DNA of 53,790 nucleotides, taken from positions 1 through 53,790 of the forward strand of contig NZ_BBYR01000083.1 in the NCBI RefSeq assembly GCF_001293525.1, read 5' to 3'. Below are positions 26,153-33,948 of the stretch, piece after piece. This stretch comes from Pseudideonella sakaiensis. GTDB taxonomy: Bacteria > Pseudomonadota > Gammaproteobacteria > Burkholderiales > Burkholderiaceae_C. Made by a program: the position numbers and the translations under genes. Position 1 is the stretch's first letter. Each line of letters begins with the position of its first letter. The notes beneath the pieces were generated by a model. That model worked only from the letters and a program-made list of their open reading frames with translations. It was not told the DNA's origin and did no database searches.

Positions 26153-26185
26153 CGGACGGCCGGCGGCGAAGCCGGAGGCCGCCCG
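26153..26185 (-). promoter_or_regulatory. Hairpin between lasso precursor and B gene
   Basis: On the transcribed strand a 9-bp stem CGGGCGGCC/GGCCGTCCG (one G-U pair; 26177-26185 with 26153-26161) closes a 15-base loop that can fold further (GGC-TTC-GCC). There is no U-tract, so it is a partial attenuator or an mRNA-stabilising structure rather than a full terminator. This could keep precursor transcript in excess over the enzymes. Confidence 0.5.
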
Positions 26186-26237
26186 GCGAACGGCCCGGTG
26201 CGCGGGGAGGGACCGGCTCCCGGGCCGATGCCCTGGC

Positions 26238-26354
26238 TCAGTCGTAGAGCCGCGGCAGGGCGTCGATCAGCTCTTCGTTGAAGGCCAGCTCGACGCCCAG
26301 GGTCACTTCCTTCGCGTCTCCCAGGTCGACGACTTCCACTTGCATTTCGTCCAT
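26238..26354 (-). CDS. Lasso peptide precursor A (38 aa)
   Basis: ATG 26354 is preceded by GGAG at 6-base spacing. The leader is 19 residues (MDEMQVEVVDLGDAKEVTL) and carries the conserved Thr at position -2 before the cut. The predicted core is GVELAFNEELIDALPRLYD: Gly1 as ring amine, Glu8 (8-residue ring) or Glu9 (9-residue ring) as acceptor, and a tail with Arg16, Leu17 and Tyr18 as possible plugs. My hand sum of residue masses gives about 2158.1 Da after loss of water. The leader is short. The DLGDA-x3-T pattern resembles other proteobacterial lasso leaders. It is the first gene of A-B-C-D. I do not recognise this core from known lasso peptides. Confidence 0.88.
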   Translation of the reverse strand: MDEMQVEVVDLGDAKEVTLGVELAFNEELIDALPRLYD

Positions 26355-26400
26355 GACGATCTCCGGTTGATGTCCGCGGCACCATGCCTCGGACGGGGGC

Positions 26401-26429
26401 AAGGTAGGACGCACGCGCTTGGCTGGCAA
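26401..26429 (-). promoter_or_regulatory. Candidate sigma-70 promoter of the lasso operon
   Basis: On the minus strand TTGCCA (26429-26424) and TACCTT (26406-26401) are separated by 17 bases and lie about 47 bases before the precursor ATG. The -35 is a 5/6 match and the -10 only 3/6, so this is tentative. The whole 387-base gap 26355-26741 also has to hold the promoter of the divergent gene at 26742, for which I see no clear boxes. Confidence 0.35.
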
Positions 26430-26741
26430 TCGCCTCGCGGGGTGGGCGTCGGGCGTTCGGGTCGGACCGATGCCCGTGATGCTCCTCTGTGGAAGGGAGG
26501 GGGCCGAGCTCTTTCGCCGGGGTCGATCGACCCTGTTTTCGTTCGGAGAGCGCGCGACCACCCGTGCCTCGGCCGGAGCGTGCCGGTCAGGCAACTGGGC
26601 AGGAAGACCAGCGCGGGGTCCTCGTGCCTGCACCGAGCCGTCAGTTCAGGCTGGCGCCCACCGACCCCCGAAACCCGAACGTTGGGGGGTTTGTTGGCTG
26701 CCGCGCCAGGGTACGGGGCGGGCGGCTGCGTCTATGCAGTC

Positions 26742-27755
26742 ATGACGAGCTTCTCGACGAGCGATTCGCCACCCGCCCGTGAGTCGGTGACCTGGCACCT
26801 GCTGTGGCGGGCGGCGGTCGGCCGCAACCTGGTGCAGCCACCGCTGCTCGGCGAACGCATTCGAGGTCGCCTGATCGATGCCCATCGTCGGCCCGGTCGG
26901 GAACTTCTCCTGTACCTGGTCACGCCGGGAGAAATCCACGTGCTGTCGAGGCTGGCGCCGGACGAGTCGGCGACGCGCCTGGCGCGCGCCGTCGGGCACA
27001 TCGTGGCTCGCTGGATGCGCCAGCTCCAGCAGGTGCGCAGTCCTGTCTTCGCGGGCCGCTTCAAGGAGCGTCGCATTCCGTCCGACGTCGCGTTGCGAGG
27101 CGAGATCCACATGCTGGCCTGGCGGCCGGTGATGCTGCGCCTGTGCCGTTCGCCGACGCACCATCGGCTGGGAGCCGTCCGCGTGGCGCTCGGGCTGACC
27201 CCGCGACGGGACTTCGACCCGCGCCCGCTGCTCTCGCTGTTCGGTGAGCGCGTGCCCGCGGCCCGTGCGCGGCTGAGCCTCATGCTGAGGACTCGGCCGG
27301 ACGACGAGGCCTGCCGACGCTGGGAGCTGCTGTGCGGGCTGCCGATGTCGGCCGGCCTGCCTGGGCCGGTGCCGGCGTCGACCCCCATGCCCTTCGCCAG
27401 TGAACTCGCGGGCGGACTGCTGGCAGCTGCCGGCGAGGCTGGGCTGACCGGGGTGTTGGCGATGATCGAGCGGTGGGTGCTGTCGCAGCCCGAGTTGCGG
27501 CCGTCTCGCCGAAGGCCCCCGCCCGGCGTGCTGGCGCCCCGGGCGAGGGCGCTGGTCGCCTGTCTGGCCGTCTCCAGCGGCCTGTGCTCCGCGTCGTTCC
27601 TGGCGCGCCACTATGGCTGCGCCAAGGCTACCCTGAGTGAACAAATGGCCGAATGCCGCCGCCGGTTGGACCTGGCCCGGCTGCTGCAGGACTACGCCGA
27701 GCAAATCCTGCAGGTGCGAAAGCGTGAGGGCGGCGCGAGCCGGGGGCCGGCATGA
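26742..27755 (+). CDS. Degenerate REP-associated-transposase-like (Y1_Tnp) protein
   Basis: Protein of 337 aa from ATG 26742. The N-terminal half follows the layout of REP-associated tyrosine transposases: an opening strand VTWHLLWRAAVGRNL, a strand LLLYLVTPGEIHVLSRLAP where these enzymes carry the HUH motif (only one His remains here), then SPVFAGRFKERRIPSDVALR and MLAWRPVMLRLCRSP in place of the usual GRYK and NPVRA motifs. The C-terminus has a helix-turn-helix-like stretch (SASFLARHYGCAKATLSEQM). Loss of the HUH pair suggests a domesticated DNA-binding protein, perhaps a regulator of the divergent lasso operon. The family call is moderately confident; the role is inference. Confidence 0.5.
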   Translation: MTSFSTSDSPPARESVTWHLLWRAAVGRNLVQPPLLGERIRGRLIDAHRRPGRELLLYLVTPGEIHVLSRLAPDESATRLARAVGHIVARWMRQLQQVRSPVFAGRFKERRIPSDVALRGEIHMLAWRPVMLRLCRSPTHHRLGAVRVALGLTPRRDFDPRPLLSLFGERVPAARARLSLMLRTRPDDEACRRWELLCGLPMSAGLPGPVPASTPMPFASELAGGLLAAAGEAGLTGVLAMIERWVLSQPELRPSRRRPPPGVLAPRARALVACLAVSSGLCSASFLARHYGCAKATLSEQMAECRRRLDLARLLQDYAEQILQVRKREGGASRGPA

Positions 27756-27771
27756 TCCCCCACCGCCCCCC

Positions 27772-28677
27772 TCACCGCCCCACCAACCCCACCGCCACCC
27801 CCAGCGCCTCCCGCGCATCCACGCACACCCCCTGCGCCCCGAAGCGCTCGGCGGGCAGGTCGCGGCCGATGAAGGCGGGGCCGCCGAGCAGGACGGGGAG
27901 CTGGGGGTTGCGGGAGGCGGCGCGCAGGCGGGCGACGAGGCTGGGGAGTTCGGCGAGCTGGGCGTCGAGGGCGACGGAGAGGCCGATCAGGTCGAACCAC
28001 TCGTTGGCGGCGGCGCGGCAGAGTTCGGCGCTGGTCGGCGAGACTTCGAGCACGACCTGCCAGCCGGCCTTGCGGAAGAACTCCGAGACGATGGACAGGC
28101 CGAGCACGTGCTGGGAGCCGGGCGCGGAGGCGAGCATGACGCGCAGCACGGCGCCGGATTCCTGCGGGCCTTCGTGGTTGGCGTAGCCGAGGGCGTGCAC
28201 GGTTTCGTGCATCAGCACGAGGCCGAGGGTGACGGCGCTGAAGTCGAGCTGGTCGGTTTCCCACAGGCGGCCGAGGTGGCGGGCGGCGGGGGCGACGAGG
28301 TCGACGAGGACCTGCTCGGGCTGCAGGCCGGCGGCGCGCAGGCGGGCGATCAGGCGCAGGCAGCCGGCGTGGTCGCCGGCGGCGCAGCGGTGGGCGTAGG
28401 TCTCGACGTCGGCATGCAGCGGCGCGGCGCCGGCCGGCCGGGCGTGGGCGTCCACGTGCGGCCGGGTGACGTGCAGCAGCCGCGGGATGATGTGCGTCTC
28501 GAGGACCGAGCGCATCGCGCTGCGGCACTCCTCGCCGGGATCGGCGCGGGCCGAGGGCGGCGGGCCGGCGTGTCCGTCGGCGGTGCCGCCGAAGGCGGAC
28601 GACAGCAGCCGCCCGCGCACGCGGCTCCACCAGGCCGGCAGCAGACGGGGGGGCAGCGGGAAGGGCCAGGACAGCAC
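27772..28677 (-). CDS. B12-binding-domain protein, AerR/PpaA-like
   Basis: Up to 301 aa from GTG 28677; an internal ATG at 28513 (MRSVLETHIIPRLLHV) is a possible alternative. The middle is a helical cap (PEQVLVDLVAPAARHLGRLW, QLDFSAVTLGLVLMHETVHA) and the C-terminal about 130 residues a Rossmann-like B12-binding fold (SGAVLRVMLASAPGSQHVLG, GLSIVSEFFRKAGWQVVLEV, LIGLSVALDAQLAELPSLVA, VLLGGPAFIG). The DxHxxG motif that supplies the lower cobalt ligand is absent, as in AerR/PpaA-type photoregulators, which bind cobalamin differently. It ends 16 bases from the convergent gene at 27755. It may be a light- or redox-linked regulator. Confidence 0.7.
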   Translation of the reverse strand: MLSWPFPLPPRLLPAWWSRVRGRLLSSAFGGTADGHAGPPPSARADPGEECRSAMRSVLETHIIPRLLHVTRPHVDAHARPAGAAPLHADVETYAHRCAAGDHAGCLRLIARLRAAGLQPEQVLVDLVAPAARHLGRLWETDQLDFSAVTLGLVLMHETVHALGYANHEGPQESGAVLRVMLASAPGSQHVLGLSIVSEFFRKAGWQVVLEVSPTSAELCRAAANEWFDLIGLSVALDAQLAELPSLVARLRAASRNPQLPVLLGGPAFIGRDLPAERFGAQGVCVDAREALGVAVGLVGR

Positions 28678-28911
28678 GGCAGGCGGGCCGCGCGCGGCTG
28701 GCCGCAGAGGCTGCGGGCCGGCGGACGCGGCAGGGTGGAACGCGAACGGAACCTAATGCAGATGCGCCGCCGCCAGTCTAGGTGAAACCCTGACACACGA
28801 GCGGCCAAGGGCCCAGCATCGTGCTGTGGCGCGTATGCGGCCCCGGAGGCCCGCCGTCGGCGTGCAGCGACCGTGGCGCGCGACGAAGCCTTCCAGGCGG
28901 GCCGACTCCCG

Positions 28912-29208
28912 TCAGGCCCGCGCCTTCTTGGGCTCCCCGCTCGCCATCGATCGCCGCGCCGAACGGCTGGCGGTACGGGCCCGCAGCGCGAACACATTCC
29001 GCACGAAGCGCGCGTGCGCATCGGCGTCGATCAGCGTGGGCTCGAGCCCTTCCAGCCCTGCGGTACCTGGCGCAGGTGCCTTGATCAGCTTGGACACACG
29101 AACGCCGATCGAGGCGGTACGAGGAACTCTGGACACAGGCTTCCCTTCTCGTGCGTTCCGTACGGTCGGGTGGAGGATGGGGTGACCACCATCGACGAAA
29201 GCAGGCAT
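28912..29208 (-). CDS. Small protein coupled to GAF-like gene 2
   Basis: Protein of 98 aa, unrecognised. ATG at 29208 lies one base after the TAG stop of the GAF-like gene, so it is translated by coupling. It is basic, with a core stretch SVLIKAP-like (ASIGVRVSKLIKAPAPG) and a C-terminal helix (DADAHARFVRNVFALRARTA) before a charged tail (GEPKKARA). It has no signal or membrane segment. It does not resemble the 75-aa partner at 10635, but the gene order is the same. Confidence 0.55.
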   Translation of the reverse strand: MPAFVDGGHPILHPTVRNAREGKPVSRVPRTASIGVRVSKLIKAPAPGTAGLEGLEPTLIDADAHARFVRNVFALRARTASRSARRSMASGEPKKARA

Positions 29209-29209
29209 G

Positions 29210-30190
29210 CTAGCACGCAGTGTGTTCCTCGATGGCCCGGTCCGCGGCGGCGGTGACGTGGTCGAGCATCAGGAAGTGGTTGAACAAGCTGTCGGCGACG
29301 GAGGCCAGCAGTTCGATGCAGTCGGGCCGGTCCAGGCCGCCCTCGCGGTTGTCGACGCAGAGGAAGCCCAGCACCGAGTACTCCCTCCGGTCCGCCGGCA
29401 CCTCGCCATTCAGCTGCATCCGGATCGGGCAGACCAAGGTCGCGTTGTACAGGCGCTTCCAGGCCGGGTTGGAGTTCGCGTAGGTGGCCTCGGCTCCGAG
29501 GTTGTCCGAGACGTAGAAGCTCCGGCGCGGCCCCGAGAGGATCTCGCGGAAGGCGGTGTTGTCGTAGTACGGGTACTCGGCGGCCGATGAATCGGCCGTC
29601 TTGCGGGAGCGGTAGGAAGCGGCGTCGCGCATGAAGGTGCGCATCATGAAGACACCACCCTCCGAGCCTTCGACGATCTTGATCGTGACGGCGCATCGGC
29701 GTCCGGTCAGCAGGTCCATCATGATCTTGAGGTTGTCCACGAGGAACAGGTAGAACATCTCGTTGGTGCGTTGCAGGTCGAGCAGCTCCTCGACGGTCGG
29801 CGGGTGGCCGTTGTCGATGTCCTCCGTGGCCTGGAACAGTTCATTGATCCGGTCGCGGAGCTGGTCCTGGATGTTGTGGATGATCCGCGCCACCTCGAAG
29901 CCGCTGTTCCGCGCGAGTTCGGACTGGCCGATCAGCATCCGGATCCGTTCGTCCTTCAGTTGCCCTGCCGGGCCCAGCTCGCAGATTCGCTTCCAGTGCT
30001 CCTCCGCCTTCAGCAAGGCGCCGACCACGACGATGGCCAGCACGACATTGACCGCCCCGAGGCTGATGATCATGGCCCCGGCATCGGGCGCATAGTTACC
30101 GGAACGCAAGGCCAGCACCGTGAGGCCGACCGAGATCAGCAGGCCGATGAGGCTCGAGACGCCGAAGATGTACTCGGTTCGCTTGTTCAT
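29210..30190 (-). CDS. Membrane-anchored GAF-like sensor protein 2
   Basis: Protein of 326 aa from ATG 30190 (MNKRTEYIFGVSSLIGLLIS); the frame is open upstream but without a better start. Two membrane helices come first (FGVSSLIGLLISVGLTVLAL and AMIISLGAVNVVLAIVVVGA), then a helical segment (NSGFEVARIIHNIQDQLRDR) and a divergent GAF-like domain (CAVTIKIVEGSEGGVFMMRT, RLYNATLVCPIRMQLNGEVP, EYSVLGFLCVDNREGGLDRP). It has the same architecture as 9868-10635 but low visible identity. It may sense a small ligand at the inner membrane. It is followed by the coupled gene at 29208. Confidence 0.62.
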   Translation of the reverse strand: MNKRTEYIFGVSSLIGLLISVGLTVLALRSGNYAPDAGAMIISLGAVNVVLAIVVVGALLKAEEHWKRICELGPAGQLKDERIRMLIGQSELARNSGFEVARIIHNIQDQLRDRINELFQATEDIDNGHPPTVEELLDLQRTNEMFYLFLVDNLKIMMDLLTGRRCAVTIKIVEGSEGGVFMMRTFMRDAASYRSRKTADSSAAEYPYYDNTAFREILSGPRRSFYVSDNLGAEATYANSNPAWKRLYNATLVCPIRMQLNGEVPADRREYSVLGFLCVDNREGGLDRPDCIELLASVADSLFNHFLMLDHVTAAADRAIEEHTAC

Positions 30191-30308
30191 GGGACAGAGG
30201 CTGTTGGCATCTGGGAGGGGTTTCGCCCGCTGCGTCGTTCGTGCGGGCGCATCGGGCAAGCTCTGCGCTGCACACGCCGGTGTTCGCCCTCGAGCCGGCC
30301 CGGCGTGC

Positions 30309-31703
30309 TCACGCCACCACCACCTCGGCCCCCGGCAGCCGCTCGCGCAGCCGCGCGGCCAGCGTGGCCTTGGCGCCGGCCTCGCCGTGCACGAGGCGGA
30401 CGTGGCGCGGCGGGCGGCGCATGCGGCAGGCGAAGTTCAGCAGGTCCTGCTGGTCGGCGTGGGCGGAGTAGCCGGCGAGGGTGTGCACCTGGGCGCGCAC
30501 GGTGATGCGCTGGCCGTCGAGCAGCACCTCGCCGCCGCGCGGGCCGAGGGCCTGCAGCGCGCGGCCGGGGGTGCCGGCGGCCTGGTAGCCGCAGAACAGC
30601 AGGTCGTGCCGCGGGTCGCCGAGCAGGGCCTTGAGGTGGTTGACGATGCGGCCGCCGCTGCACATGCCGCTGGCGGCGATGACGATGGCGGGTTCGCGGC
30701 GGCGCGCCAGGGTGTCGACGAGGCGCAGGTGCTCGGCGTGGTCGCCGACGGTGGTGAGCTGGGCGAAGTCCAGCGGGTGGCGGCCGCGGGCGAGGCGGGC
30801 GCGGGCCTCGGCGTCCCAGTGGGCCTGCAGGCGGGCGTAGCCGGCGGTGAAGTCGGCGGCGAGCGGGGAGTCGACGACGATGCGCACGTCGCGCCAGCGC
30901 CGCGGGCCGAGCGGCTGCTCGCCGTGGCGGTGCACGATGTCCTCCAGTTCGTAGAGCAGTTCCTGCGTGCGGCCGATGCTGAAGGCGGGCACGAGCAGGG
31001 TGCCGCCGTCGGCGAAGGCGTGCTCGCAGATCGCGCGCAGGCGCTCGCGGCGGCTGCGGCGGCCCTCGTGGCGGCGGTCGCCGTAGGTGCTCTCGAGCAC
31101 CAGCACGTCGGCCTGCCACGGCGGGCGCGGCGCCGGCAGCAGCGGCGTGTACGGGGCGCCCAGGTCGCCCGAGAAGACCACGCGCCGCGCCTGCGGCCCG
31201 TCGCCGACGGCCATCTCCACGTAGGCCGAGCCGAGGATGTGGCCGGCCGGCTGCAGCCGCACGCGCAGGCGCGGCCGCCCGGCGATGACCGTCTGCCAGT
31301 GGCCGTAGGGCAGCGGCACCAGGCGCTCCTTCAGCGCCTGCAGGAAGCCGCGCACGGTGGCCGGGTCGCGCGTGATGCCCAGCCGCACCGCGTCCTCCAG
31401 CACCAGCGGCAGCAGCGCGGCCGAGGCCTCGCTGCAGTAGATCGGCCCCGCGTAGCCGGCCGCCATCAGGTAGGGGATGCGGCCGACGTGGTCGATGTGC
31501 ACGTGGGTGACGACCAGCGCACGCACGCCGGCGAGCGGGAAGCGCACGGCCAGCCGGTCCGCGCCGGCGCGGTCGGACGAGGTCTCGGCGCCCTGGAACA
31601 GGCCGCAGTCCACCAGCACCGCCTGCCCGTCGGGCAGCGTGAGCTGGTGGCAGGAGCCGGTCACGCCGTCGACGGCGCCGTGGTGGGTGAAGCGGAGGTC
31701 CAT
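30309..31703 (-). CDS. MBL-fold beta-CASP exonuclease-like protein
   Basis: Protein of 464 aa, ATG 31703 (MDLRFTHHGAVDGVTGSCHQ). Metallo-beta-lactamase motifs: VLVDCGLFQGAE, then THVHIDHVGRIPYLM (HxHxDH), AGHILGSAYVEM and VVFSGDLGAPYTPLL. The beta-CASP part has VLESTYGDRRHEGR, a helical cap, VIAASGMCSGGRIVNHLKAL (motif A/B region) and a C-terminal YSAHADQQDLLNFACRM with LVHGEAGAK (motif C). This is the RNA-processing/CPSF-like family (KH-less YsnF/TTHA0252 type) that acts on RNA with two zinc ions. A stand-alone gene, divergent from the serine hydrolase. Confidence 0.9.
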   Translation of the reverse strand: MDLRFTHHGAVDGVTGSCHQLTLPDGQAVLVDCGLFQGAETSSDRAGADRLAVRFPLAGVRALVVTHVHIDHVGRIPYLMAAGYAGPIYCSEASAALLPLVLEDAVRLGITRDPATVRGFLQALKERLVPLPYGHWQTVIAGRPRLRVRLQPAGHILGSAYVEMAVGDGPQARRVVFSGDLGAPYTPLLPAPRPPWQADVLVLESTYGDRRHEGRRSRRERLRAICEHAFADGGTLLVPAFSIGRTQELLYELEDIVHRHGEQPLGPRRWRDVRIVVDSPLAADFTAGYARLQAHWDAEARARLARGRHPLDFAQLTTVGDHAEHLRLVDTLARRREPAIVIAASGMCSGGRIVNHLKALLGDPRHDLLFCGYQAAGTPGRALQALGPRGGEVLLDGQRITVRAQVHTLAGYSAHADQQDLLNFACRMRRPPRHVRLVHGEAGAKATLAARLRERLPGAEVVVA

Positions 31704-31936
31704 GGCGACACGGCAGCGGGTGAGGGGAGGGGGTGCCCATTCTTCGCGTCGGCGGGGCGAACGGGTGCGCGCGGCGTCATCCGGATGGGGGAGGGCGGCA
31801 GCCGCGCGCGGGTGGGCGGGTGGAGAAGCCCGCAAGCGCGGGCGGGTCCCCAGGCCCCTGCCCCGCGCGGGCGCGCGACCGGAGGGCCGGCGCGAGCGGC
31901 TTCGGTCTAGGATCCCCCTTCGAAGGCCCTCTCCCC

Positions 31937-33217
31937 ATGTCCGCCGATCGCCACGATCCCCGCTCTCCGCTGCGCCGCCGGCTGCTGGCCGGCGCGGCCG
32001 CGTCCACGCTGCGCCTGTCGGCGTCGGCGTCGGCGATGGCCCTGCTCGCGGCCGGGCTCCTCGGTGGCTGCGCTGGTGCGCGGCCCGCCGATCGTCGAGC
32101 GGCCGCTGCGCCGCCCACCGCGCCGCCTGCCGGCCTCGACGCCCTCGTGCGCCGCGCGATGGCGGCCACCGGGGCCCGCGGCCTCGCGCTGGCGCTCATC
32201 GAGCAGGGCGAGGTGGTCTTCACCGGCGCCTGGGGCGTGCGCAACGCCGCCGGCGAGCCGCTGCGCACGGACGCGGTGATCTACGGCGCGTCGCTGACGA
32301 AGGCGGCCTTTGGCTACCTCGTCCTCCAGCTGGTGGAGGCCGGCCGGCTCGAGCTGGACCAGCCGCTGGCAGACCGCCTGCGCGGTCCGCTGCCGGGCGA
32401 CGAGGACCCGGCGCTGGTGCGCCGCTACACCCGCTTCGCCGGCCTGGCCGACGACGACCGCTGGCGCCGCCTGACCGCGCGCCACCTGCTCACGCACAGC
32501 GGCGGCTTCGCGAACTTCCACTGGCTCGAGCCGGACCGGCGGCTGCGCATCCACTTCGAGCCCGGCAGCCGCTACGCCTACTCGGGCGACGGCCTGATGC
32601 TGCTGCAGTACGTGCTGGAGCAGGGCCTGGGCCTGGACCTCGAGGCCGAGATGCAGCGCCGCCTGTTCCAGCCCGCCGGCCTGCTGCGCTCCAGCCTGCG
32701 CTGGCGCGAGGACTTCCGCCCCCATGTCGCCGACGGCTTCGACCGCGACGGCCGGCCCCGGCCGCACGACGAGCGCAGCCGCGTGCGGGCCGCCGGCTCG
32801 CTCGACACCACGCCGGCCGACATGGCCCGCCTGGCCGCCCACTGCCTGCGCGGCGACGGCCTCGGCCCGGCCCTGCGCGCCGAATGGACCCGGCCCCAGC
32901 TGCCGATCACCACCGCCAGCCAGTTCCCCACGCTGCAGCCCGAGCGCAGCCCGCCGCCTCATCCCCGCCTCGCCGCCGGCCTCGGCATGCTCGCCTTCGA
33001 CGGCCCGCAGGGCCCCGGCTTCTACAAGGGCGGCCACGACGACGTCACCGCCAACACCTGGGTCGGCCTCGAGGCCGGCCGGCGCAGCGTGCTCATCCTG
33101 TCCAACGATGTGCGTGCCGAACCCGCCTTCCCGGCGCTGGTGGCGGCGGCGCTGGGGGAGACGGGCGTGCCGTGGGCGTGGGAATACCCCGGGATGGGGT
33201 TCTGGAAGGAGGGCTGA
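31937..33217 (+). CDS. Beta-lactamase-family (class C-like) serine hydrolase lipoprotein
   Basis: Protein of 426 aa; ATG 31937. The signal has twin Arg (PLRRRLLAGAAAS) and a lipobox (LLAAGLLGGC), so it is a membrane-anchored periplasmic lipoprotein, possibly Tat-exported. The Beta-lactamase/PBP4-like domain shows SxxK in YGASLTKAAFGYL, the second motif as YSGDG (the usual YxN is changed) and GFYKGGHDDVTANTW near the third KTG-like position. Likely an esterase, D-aminopeptidase or peptidoglycan-related hydrolase; the substrate is unknown. True beta-lactamase activity is doubtful because of the changed second motif. Confidence 0.85.
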   Translation: MSADRHDPRSPLRRRLLAGAAASTLRLSASASAMALLAAGLLGGCAGARPADRRAAAAPPTAPPAGLDALVRRAMAATGARGLALALIEQGEVVFTGAWGVRNAAGEPLRTDAVIYGASLTKAAFGYLVLQLVEAGRLELDQPLADRLRGPLPGDEDPALVRRYTRFAGLADDDRWRRLTARHLLTHSGGFANFHWLEPDRRLRIHFEPGSRYAYSGDGLMLLQYVLEQGLGLDLEAEMQRRLFQPAGLLRSSLRWREDFRPHVADGFDRDGRPRPHDERSRVRAAGSLDTTPADMARLAAHCLRGDGLGPALRAEWTRPQLPITTASQFPTLQPERSPPPHPRLAAGLGMLAFDGPQGPGFYKGGHDDVTANTWVGLEAGRRSVLILSNDVRAEPAFPALVAAALGETGVPWAWEYPGMGFWKEG

Positions 33218-33248
33218 GGGCGCCGCCGTCTGCAAGCCTCGCCGCAGC

Positions 33249-33430
33249 CATGGTGCGCCGGACGACGGCGATGGGGCCCGGCGCCGCTGGTGGCTTCGCC
33301 GGCCGTTTCGTGGCCAGCGGCGGCGACCTGAAGGCCGGGCTCAAGGGACCTTCATGGGCGGCGCCCAGGCCGGCGCGTTCTGGTGGGCCGGCGGACTCGG
33401 CGACATGCGCGTGGCCGGCCTTGAACGCGA
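33249..33430 (+). pseudogene. Possible Rhs/haemagglutinin-type remnant
   Basis: Two protein-like stretches in different plus-strand frames, AAGGFAGRFVASGGDLKAGL followed after a frameshift near 33345 by MGGAQAGAFWWAGGLGDMRV, recall the Gly/Ala-rich segment before toxin tips in Rhs or filamentous haemagglutinin proteins. No start and no complete domain remain. This is a weak call, based on composition and pattern only. The rest of 33218-33482 holds nothing I can support. Confidence 0.25.
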
Positions 33431-33482
33431 CTGCGATGGGCTACAGAGTCAGGTCTTCAGTTTTAAGCTCTGGGTGCCGGGG

Positions 33483-33948
33483 TCAAGTCTTGAGTCTTGC
33501 GTCAAGCCTGTCGACGACCTTCCGCGCGGTGACGATGGCGATGCCCTGATGGGAGCCGATGGGCAGCAGATGCTTGCGATCCCCGGTGACGATTCAGCTC
33601 GGCCCTGGCGGCGATGGCCGCCGCGATCACATGATCGTCGTCGGCATCGTTGGCCACCACACGCGGCACGCTGGCCGGCGAGACCAGGCTGGCGAGCGCG
33701 GCGTACTGCGCCACCAGCGCCGCGATGCTGGTGCCGAAGCTCTCGATGCGCTTGTCGAACTTCGAGTAGCCCAGCGTATGCGCCAACTCATTGAGCAGCA
33801 CCGCGCTGCTGAAGAGGTCGACCTCACCGTCGATGGCCGCCTGCAGCAGCCGCCGAGGCGGCCCGTTCCACAGCAGCCCGGCCACCACGATATTCGTATC
33901 GAGCACCAGCCGCAGCGGTGGCAGCGGCTGGTGCGCGGAACCCGGCAT
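33483..33948 (-). pseudogene. PIN-domain toxin, frameshifted
   Basis: ATG 33948 overlaps the antitoxin stop (ATGA). The PIN fold is clear: LRLVLDTNIVVAGLLW (Asp17), LLNELAHTLGYSKF (Glu54), VVANDADDDHVIAAAIAA (Asp101-105). After ARAEL the written frame turns to nonsense and stops at 33502. Removing one T of the TT at 33593-33594 restores the expected PIN ending: LIVTGDRKHLLPIG, QGIAIVTARKVVDRL, stop at 33483. The frameshift removes the last conserved Asp (TGD) and the final strand, so the toxin is probably inactive unless this is a sequencing error. Confidence 0.8.

Noticed and set aside
26238-26633. A 131-codon version of the lasso precursor
   Set aside because: The upstream part is low-complexity and the Shine-Dalgarno sequence lies just before ATG 26354, which gives a normal-sized precursor.
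27692-28630. Long minus-strand frame over the B12-binding gene
   Set aside because: Almost only Arg, Pro and Ala; a shadow of the gene in the neighbouring frame.
31937-33217. Antibiotic-resistance beta-lactamase
   Set aside because: The SxxK motif is present but the YxN motif is changed to YSG and no resistance-type context exists; a general serine hydrolase fits better.
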